Assembly (NCBI GenBank): GCA_964502145.1
Contig: CAZCVI010000018.1
Span: 33,739 to 97,738 of the forward strand
DNA from: CAZCVI01 sp964502145
GTDB lineage: Bacteria; Acidobacteriota; Aminicenantia; UBA2199
Direction of reading: 5' to 3'
Length of the DNA: 64,000 nt
The notes under the pieces are model-generated. The model searched no databases and was not told where the DNA came from. It saw only the letters and a list, made by a program, of their open reading frames with translations. Made by a program: the position numbers and the translations under genes. Of this stretch, positions 59,707 through 64,000 are shown piece after piece. Positions within the stretch are counted from its first letter, which is position 1, and the number at the start of each line of letters is the position of its first letter.

Positions 59707-61272
59707 TTATTGACTGATATTTTGGGCGGGTGTTTTTAGAAAGCAGTAGAGCTCCTCGGTAACAGCCACAAAAGCTGGCGATTTTTTGCGTCCTATCTCC
59801 AGAACTTCTAATGCTTCGACGTGGCGACCATTCTCCGCCAATACGGCGGCGAGGTCATGGTAGGGATCCAAAAATTGATCGTCTGTGAGTTGAATGGATT
59901 TCTTTAACAGCTCAATACCCTCTGTCAGGCGACCCATTTTACTGAAACAAACGCCCAGTCCTTTGAGGGCGTAGACATTTTCCGGTTCCAGGCTTAAAAC
60001 CTGTTGGTTGCAGTCCTGGCATTCGGGGTAATTTTTCAGATTAAAGTGGATGAATCCCAATAGATTCAGTAATTCGATGTTATTGGGTTCTTTTTTAAGG
60101 GCTTGGGAGATATACAATTCTGCCAGTTGGAATTGTCCGGCGGCATTTTTTTCCCTGCCCTGGGAAATGAGTTGTTGGCTATCAGTGATCTGGGCGATTT
60201 TTTCTTTTTCTTTTTCAATGGCCGCATAGTAGGCGCAGAATTTTGTTTCCGTCATTGTTTTATAGCGAATCCAGCGGATACTCGAACAGCCGCCGAGACA
60301 GAGGCTGGCGTATTGGCATATTTTGCAGAAGCCGGTTAATTTCTCCCTGGAACTATCGCGGCTGAAGCTAAACGCGCCGGGGCGGGTCCAGAGTTCTTCC
60401 AGGGGGATTTGGCGGACATTGCCTTCAATCAGACTGTCGTCGCGAATAGAGAGACAACCGATAATATCACCGTTACAACGGATGCCAATCAAATCTTTTC
60501 CTGCTGGACAACCTTGCCATAACCCGATGTTGGTCTCTGATTTAAAACCGGCCTGACGAATCTCTATTTCCTTGCGGGTGAAATAACCGATAACATCGGT
60601 CAAGTGGATACCAATGCGGTCTTCTTGGAGTACCTCGTAAGCAAAGTCGATTACTTTGGCGATTTCGTCGGGGTCGAGGAGCCAGTCGGAGTATTTAACG
60701 AGATTACCCATGGGCACAGCGGCTTGGAATTGCCAATCGGAAACACCTTTTTCAATGAGTATCTTTTTCATGGCGGGTAATTCGTCGAGGTTTTTCTTAT
60801 GGATGCAGGTCACTATGCCGATGGGCATTTTTTCCTCGTTGGCCAGGTCGATAACGTTCATGATACGGGCGAAGGATTCTTTTTTCCTGATATAATCATG
60901 GGTTTCTTCCACGCCATCAAGGCTGATACCGATGTTAGTAATGCCGATTTTTTTGGCCAAGCGGATGGTGTCACGATCAATGAACCAGCCATTGGATAGG
61001 ATATTGGTAGAGATTTTGTTTTCTATCAAGCGGCGGGCAATGAGTTCCCAGTCGGGGCGGGTAAAAGGTTCGCCACCGGATAAGGTGATTCGTTTTAAGC
61101 CCAGGTTGGCCAGCGCATCGCACATGGTCAGGGCTTCTTCTGTGGTGAGTTCGTCGGGAAGGGGACCAGAACAACTGGAACCACAATGTTTGCAGCGCAT
61201 GTTGCAGTTCATGGTGATTTCCCATACGGCTACGGATGGTGTGTATTTGAGATTTTGGAGTTTAGTTGCCAT
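59707..61272 (-). CDS. Radical SAM/SPASM peptide-modifying enzyme with TPR C-terminus
   Basis: 521 residues from ATG 61270-61272, chosen for the RBS (AAAGGAA) and because the upstream 42 codons are low-complexity Lys/Ile. The [4Fe-4S] motif is C23-x3-C27-x2-C30 (CNMRCKHC), followed by RITLSGGEPFTRPDW and NIGISLDGVEETHD. A SPASM domain (~265-360) has GCPAGKDLIGIRCNGDIIGC, CKICQYASLCLGGC and KFCAYY, i.e. sites for two auxiliary clusters. The last ~150 residues are four TPR-like repeats (LYISQALKKEPNNIELLNLL, ALKGLGVCFSKMGRLTEGIE). It very likely modifies the 71-residue peptide encoded immediately downstream; TPRs may bind the leader. Confidence 0.92.
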   Translation of the reverse strand: MATKLQNLKYTPSVAVWEITMNCNMRCKHCGSSCSGPLPDELTTEEALTMCDALANLGLKRITLSGGEPFTRPDWELIARRLIENKISTNILSNGWFIDRDTIRLAKKIGITNIGISLDGVEETHDYIRKKESFARIMNVIDLANEEKMPIGIVTCIHKKNLDELPAMKKILIEKGVSDWQFQAAVPMGNLVKYSDWLLDPDEIAKVIDFAYEVLQEDRIGIHLTDVIGYFTRKEIEIRQAGFKSETNIGLWQGCPAGKDLIGIRCNGDIIGCLSIRDDSLIEGNVRQIPLEELWTRPGAFSFSRDSSREKLTGFCKICQYASLCLGGCSSIRWIRYKTMTETKFCAYYAAIEKEKEKIAQITDSQQLISQGREKNAAGQFQLAELYISQALKKEPNNIELLNLLGFIHFNLKNYPECQDCNQQVLSLEPENVYALKGLGVCFSKMGRLTEGIELLKKSIQLTDDQFLDPYHDLAAVLAENGRHVEALEVLEIGRKKSPAFVAVTEELYCFLKTPAQNISQ

Positions 61273-61421
61273 TTTTTTTTCCTTTATTTTAATCGTTTTA
61301 TTTTGATCGTTTATTTTTATCGTTTTTCTTGAACTCAGTTTCGATTCTTTTGGAGTACGGCACTTTAAAAGTATAGCAAACGTATTAATTTTTGTCAACT
61401 GAAAAAAAATTTGGGGAGTGA

Positions 61422-61520
61422 TGGGTGTTGTGGGAGTTATGGGAATTCTGGGAATGATGGGAATGATGGGAATTATGGGAATGATGGGAATGATGGGAGT
61501 TGTGGGAACGATGGGAGGGG
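61422..61520. repeat. Eleven 9-nt units (TGGGAATGA type), one arm only
   Basis: Exact 9-bp register for 99 bp: TGGGTGTTG, TGGGAGTTA, TGGGAATTC, TGGGAATGA (x2), TGGGAATTA, TGGGAATGA (x2), TGGGAGTTG, TGGGAACGA, TGGGAGGGG. No mirrored arm follows. Confidence 0.9.
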
Positions 61521-61521
61521 G

Positions 61522-61549
61522 GTTAGCAGGGGATGGTGCCCCTGCTAAC
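61522..61549 (-). terminator. Strong hairpin after the propeller gene
   Basis: GTTAGCAGGGG-ATGGTG-CCCCTGCTAAC, 11-bp perfect stem, 37 bp beyond the stop of the propeller gene on the minus strand. No T-run follows, so termination is only likely. Confidence 0.6.
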
Positions 61550-61585
61550 GGATAGCTTTATTATAAGATGTATTTATAAGCTGTA

Positions 61586-62623
61586 TTATAGGTCGGTGAT
61601 ATGAACCTCCCAGGATTCGTCATCTTCATTTTCTATTAATTGGTATAGTTTGCCTTCGTGGATGATCATGGGGTAGGGACGCAATGGGTCCTGCATTTTG
61701 GTCGGGCACATGAATGTCTTCACGAATTTGCCTTTTAAATCGAAGACCAGGGTCTCATATTTATTCACGCCCTTATTGGGCTCTTCTTGTGTATTGAAGG
61801 TCATCACGTATACTTTATCACCGGTCACAAACATTTGCATGATCGCGGGGTAGTAGTCAGGGAAAGTGATGGGTTTCAATAATTCGAAATACTGTTTGGT
61901 CTCAGGGCTGGTTTTGATTAATTCAATAATCTCTTTTTGATCCTGGGCGGTGACTTTTGTCCTTTTTTGAGGATAGGTGATGGTTAATAATTCTTTGAAG
62001 TTGGTATCGATCACCTTTATTTTTAACTCGTTTTCCCAGGCCATATATAATTTATCTTTATAAACCACCTGGGCCAGATTGTCTTTTAGAACCTTCAATC
62101 CTTTTCCTAATTGGAATTGATCTTCATGCCTGGAAAATTCTTTCAGTTGTTCGAATTTTTCATTGTAAGCTGCCAGAACGTTGTACCTTATATTCCCAGC
62201 CTCGTATTTTTGTCCAATATAATTTTTTCCAAAAGGAATCAACTGCAACAATAATAGGGGGGGTAGTTTTTGTTCTGTGATGAATTTGCCATCTTTGGTA
62301 AACCATGATATTTTCGTCACACAACGTACCATTAGGCGATCTGTTTGGACATCCATTGATAATTGTCCGATGGCTCCCATTTCCGCGCTGGTGGCAAATT
62401 CTTGGGGTCCCTGACCTTTTTTGCCAAATTTTTTTACTAATTTAAAATCTTTTACTGAATAGATGAACACCGAAGCATCCTCGATGGCATACAGGTGATC
62501 TTTATCCATGTATATCAGTTGTCCGGGTTTGTTTATCCCTTGCAATGGGAAAATTTTTGTCCCAGCCCATAAACACTGGGCCACCAACACCAGCATTATT
62601 GTTATCATTGTTTTTTTAATCAT
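61586..62623 (-). CDS. Secreted six-bladed beta-propeller protein
   Basis: 345 residues. Signal peptide (~1-20, MITIMLVLVAQCLWA). Propeller blades with DKDHLYAIEDASVFIYSVKD, KFGKKGQGPQEFATSA (the GxGPGEF-type loop of 6-bladed NHL-like proteins) and VYVMTFNTQEEP...YETLVFDLKGKFVKTF. Periplasmic binding or structural role; substrate unknown. It precedes the RiPP locus on the same strand but is separated by a hairpin and repeat tract. Confidence 0.85.
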   Translation of the reverse strand: MIKKTMITIMLVLVAQCLWAGTKIFPLQGINKPGQLIYMDKDHLYAIEDASVFIYSVKDFKLVKKFGKKGQGPQEFATSAEMGAIGQLSMDVQTDRLMVRCVTKISWFTKDGKFITEQKLPPLLLLQLIPFGKNYIGQKYEAGNIRYNVLAAYNEKFEQLKEFSRHEDQFQLGKGLKVLKDNLAQVVYKDKLYMAWENELKIKVIDTNFKELLTITYPQKRTKVTAQDQKEIIELIKTSPETKQYFELLKPITFPDYYPAIMQMFVTGDKVYVMTFNTQEEPNKGVNKYETLVFDLKGKFVKTFMCPTKMQDPLRPYPMIIHEGKLYQLIENEDDESWEVHITDL

Positions 62624-62783
62624 TCTTTTCGAACCTCCATGTTTGTTGTGTCATTTATATAGGATAATAGAATAATGGTAATACGTAGAGGCAGGTCATT
62701 TGGTTTTAACTCTGAAGGCTGTCTCTACTGCCTGCCTGCTCACCCCGCTCACGCGCAAAACTTTTTTCCCGGCAGATTTGCTC

Positions 62784-62812
62784 TTGAAATAAAAATGGTT
62801 TCGGCTTAAAAT
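62784..62812 (+). promoter_or_regulatory. Promoter of the CorA-like gene, probably leaderless
   Basis: -35 TTGAAA (62784-62789), 17-bp spacer, -10 TAAAAT (62807-62812). The ATG is at 62819, where transcription should start; no Shine-Dalgarno sequence precedes it. Confidence 0.65.
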
Positions 62813-62818
62813 AGTGCT

Positions 62819-63868
62819 ATGAACCAAGAAAAAGAATCTCAGACACGGTATTTTCATGTGGCAACCAGTGGGAAAATAACGCAACTGGTTTCATTGGAAG
62901 AAGCGCTTTTGGCTTTAAAAAAGACGGGGTATGTGTGGTTTGATTTTCTTGATCCCAGCCGGGAAGACCTGTCGCCTTTAATTGAACCACTGTCGCTCCA
63001 TTATTTAGCCATTGAAGACTGCTTGGATGAAGACGAAGTCCCCAAGGTGGAAGATTATCCAGACAATACCTTCATTATTTTTAATCGCTTTGATTATAAT
63101 AACAAGACTTTTTTTATCAATGAACTCAACTATTTTCTGGGCAAGAACTATCTGGTATCTATTAATCACTGTCGCACCGGGGATAAAATATCTTTTTCTA
63201 AATTGGACAGTATTATGACCCGTGATCAGGTGAATGTCAAAAAAGGCCCGGATTTTTTGTTGCACATGATTTTGGATGTGATCGTGGATGAGAAATTCAA
63301 GGCGATTGAAGCGATGCAGGAAGAACTGGATGAGGCGGAAGAAGAAATCCTTAAAGCCCCGGCCTTATTCAAACCGGAATCATTGCTACACCTGCGAAAA
63401 GACCTGCTGGTATTGCGGAAAAGTTTGTTCCATGAACGGGAGATTTTAGTGCGCATCTGTCGGCGGGATTCTCCTTTTGTTTCGGAAAAAGCGATTTTCC
63501 ATTACCGTGATATTTACGATCACTTGGCCAAGTTCTTTGAAGCTCTGGAGTTATACCGGGAAATGATTACCAGTTTGATGGAGATGTATTTGTCTATGAT
63601 CAACAACCGTATGTCCCAGGTAGCCAACCGCACCAATAAGATCATGCGACGCTTGACCTTGATCAATACCATTTTTATGCCACTGACTCTTTTGGCTGGC
63701 ATTGGGGGCATGTCGGAATGGAGCATGATGACTGGCGCGGAAAATTGGCCCATCTCGTTTCCGGTTTTTCTTTTATTAATGGGTGTGATCGGGGTGTTGA
63801 GCTATTTTATTCTGAAAAAACTGGAAGCCAAAGATCGCCGCGATGCGGATGCGGGTGAAGAGGATTAG
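62819..63868 (+). CDS. CorA-family divalent cation transporter with GMS in place of GMN
   Basis: 349 residues. The N-terminal alpha/beta funnel (YVWFDFLDPSREDLSPLIEP, LAIEDCLDEDEVPKVEDYPD, FINELNYFLGKNYLVSINH), the long stalk helix, then two C-terminal TMs. The pore signature, normally YGMN, is GGMSEWSMMTG with Gly297-Met298-Ser299. The loop after it is acidic as usual. Several CorA/ZntB-like branches depart from GMN, so ion selectivity (Mg, Co, Ni or Zn) should not be assumed. Confidence 0.88.
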   Translation: MNQEKESQTRYFHVATSGKITQLVSLEEALLALKKTGYVWFDFLDPSREDLSPLIEPLSLHYLAIEDCLDEDEVPKVEDYPDNTFIIFNRFDYNNKTFFINELNYFLGKNYLVSINHCRTGDKISFSKLDSIMTRDQVNVKKGPDFLLHMILDVIVDEKFKAIEAMQEELDEAEEEILKAPALFKPESLLHLRKDLLVLRKSLFHEREILVRICRRDSPFVSEKAIFHYRDIYDHLAKFFEALELYREMITSLMEMYLSMINNRMSQVANRTNKIMRRLTLINTIFMPLTLLAGIGGMSEWSMMTGAENWPISFPVFLLLMGVIGVLSYFILKKLEAKDRRDADAGEED

Positions 63869-64000
63869 GTAGTGACGTAACGTGCAACATCTCCTGGATT
63901 CACCGCCAGAAAAAAAAATTCTTTTAGACCCTTGATAATTTAAGTTCTCTGGAGCCATTGTCGCCCGTCTATACTTCCCTAAAAAAGCTTTTGCGATTAA
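63869..64000. other. Window-end intergenic region
   Basis: TGGATTCACCGCCAGAAAAA at ~63897 looks like the terminal word of the palindromic elements, but no 9-nt repeat follows. No gene is seen before the window edge. Confidence 0.4.

Noticed and set aside
61273..61398. 42-residue N-terminal extension of the radical SAM protein
   Set aside because: Low-complexity KTIKI repeats from an A/T-rich tract; the ATG at 61272 has the RBS and fits family starts.

Overview
The window is about 45% GC and is bacterial and Gram-negative. It carries a TolC/MacA/MacB exporter, a TonB-dependent receptor, a heptosyltransferase, T2SS-like pseudopilins and signal-peptide or lipoprotein-bearing enzymes. The mixture resembles uncultured Acidobacteriota-related lineages such as Aminicenantes: a giant Reg_prop/Y_Y_Y hybrid two-component protein, six-bladed propellers, NACHT ATPases with odd tandem repeats, and many palindromic intergenic elements. 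That placement is an inference from gene style, since no rRNA or marker gene is present. I saw no tRNA, rRNA or CRISPR array.

Layout. (1) 1-7.2 kb: the tail of a DinG-type helicase, small hypothetical genes, a DUF1016/YhcG nuclease lying between two copies of one promoter-leader, then a DnaQ-like/GIY-YIG fusion and an SbcD-like phosphoesterase. (2) 7.3-10 kb: a 21-bp tandem-repeat array followed by a Septu-like defence pair (PtuA ATPase, PtuB HNH nuclease). (3) 10-16.2 kb: a 1402-residue one-protein two-component regulator, a membrane protein and an SGNH lipoprotein. (4) 16.2-21.1 kb: an accessory zone with MITE-like repeats, a decayed VapBC-type toxin-antitoxin, a DUF234 ATPase, a relic of a second ATPase copy, a small zinc-binding protein and a 3-TM protein. 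(5) 21.2-25.9 kb: a TolC-MacA-MacB efflux operon. (6) 26-29.6 kb: a methyltransferase and a NACHT NTPase whose C-terminus contains a 30-bp-arm hairpin and 20 tandem 9-bp units. (7) 29.8-36.9 kb: a glycosyltransferase, a cytidylyltransferase-PEP mutase fusion (phosphonate entry enzyme), an S9 peptidase and a membrane sulfatase-superfamily protein. (8) 37-42.1 kb: QueF, a second 21-bp array, a chemoreceptor and a LOG-family protein. (9) 42.3-48.4 kb: a minus-strand signalling operon of response regulator, TonB receptor, YfiR-like protein and hybrid kinase. (10) 48.6-52.2 kb: three pseudopilin-like proteins, one fused to LamG-type domains. (11) 52.4-59.2 kb: an envelope or acyl-modification cluster (KAS III, ACP, SDR, GNAT, polysaccharide deacetylase, GT9, isoprenylcysteine-type methyltransferase) and a HEAT-repeat protein. 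(12) 59.4-61.3 kb: a RiPP-type locus pairing a radical SAM/SPASM/TPR enzyme with a 71-residue peptide carrying four PYG motifs. (13) 61.6-63.9 kb: a six-bladed propeller protein and a CorA-like transporter with GMS instead of GMN.

The strongest candidates for something undescribed are the PYG-repeat radical SAM peptide locus (59.4-61.3 kb) and the NACHT gene whose mRNA carries 20 copies of a 9-nt unit containing ACCUCC, matching the anti-Shine-Dalgarno tail of 16S rRNA. Two repeat phenomena cut across the window. One is a family of about 120-156-bp palindromic intergenic elements with related ends but different 9-nt interior repeats. The other is a pair of 21-bp-period arrays, one directly upstream of the Septu pair. 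A third dispersed element, a hairpin followed by GCCGCCGGAGGCA, supplies the ribosome-binding site of at least one gene.
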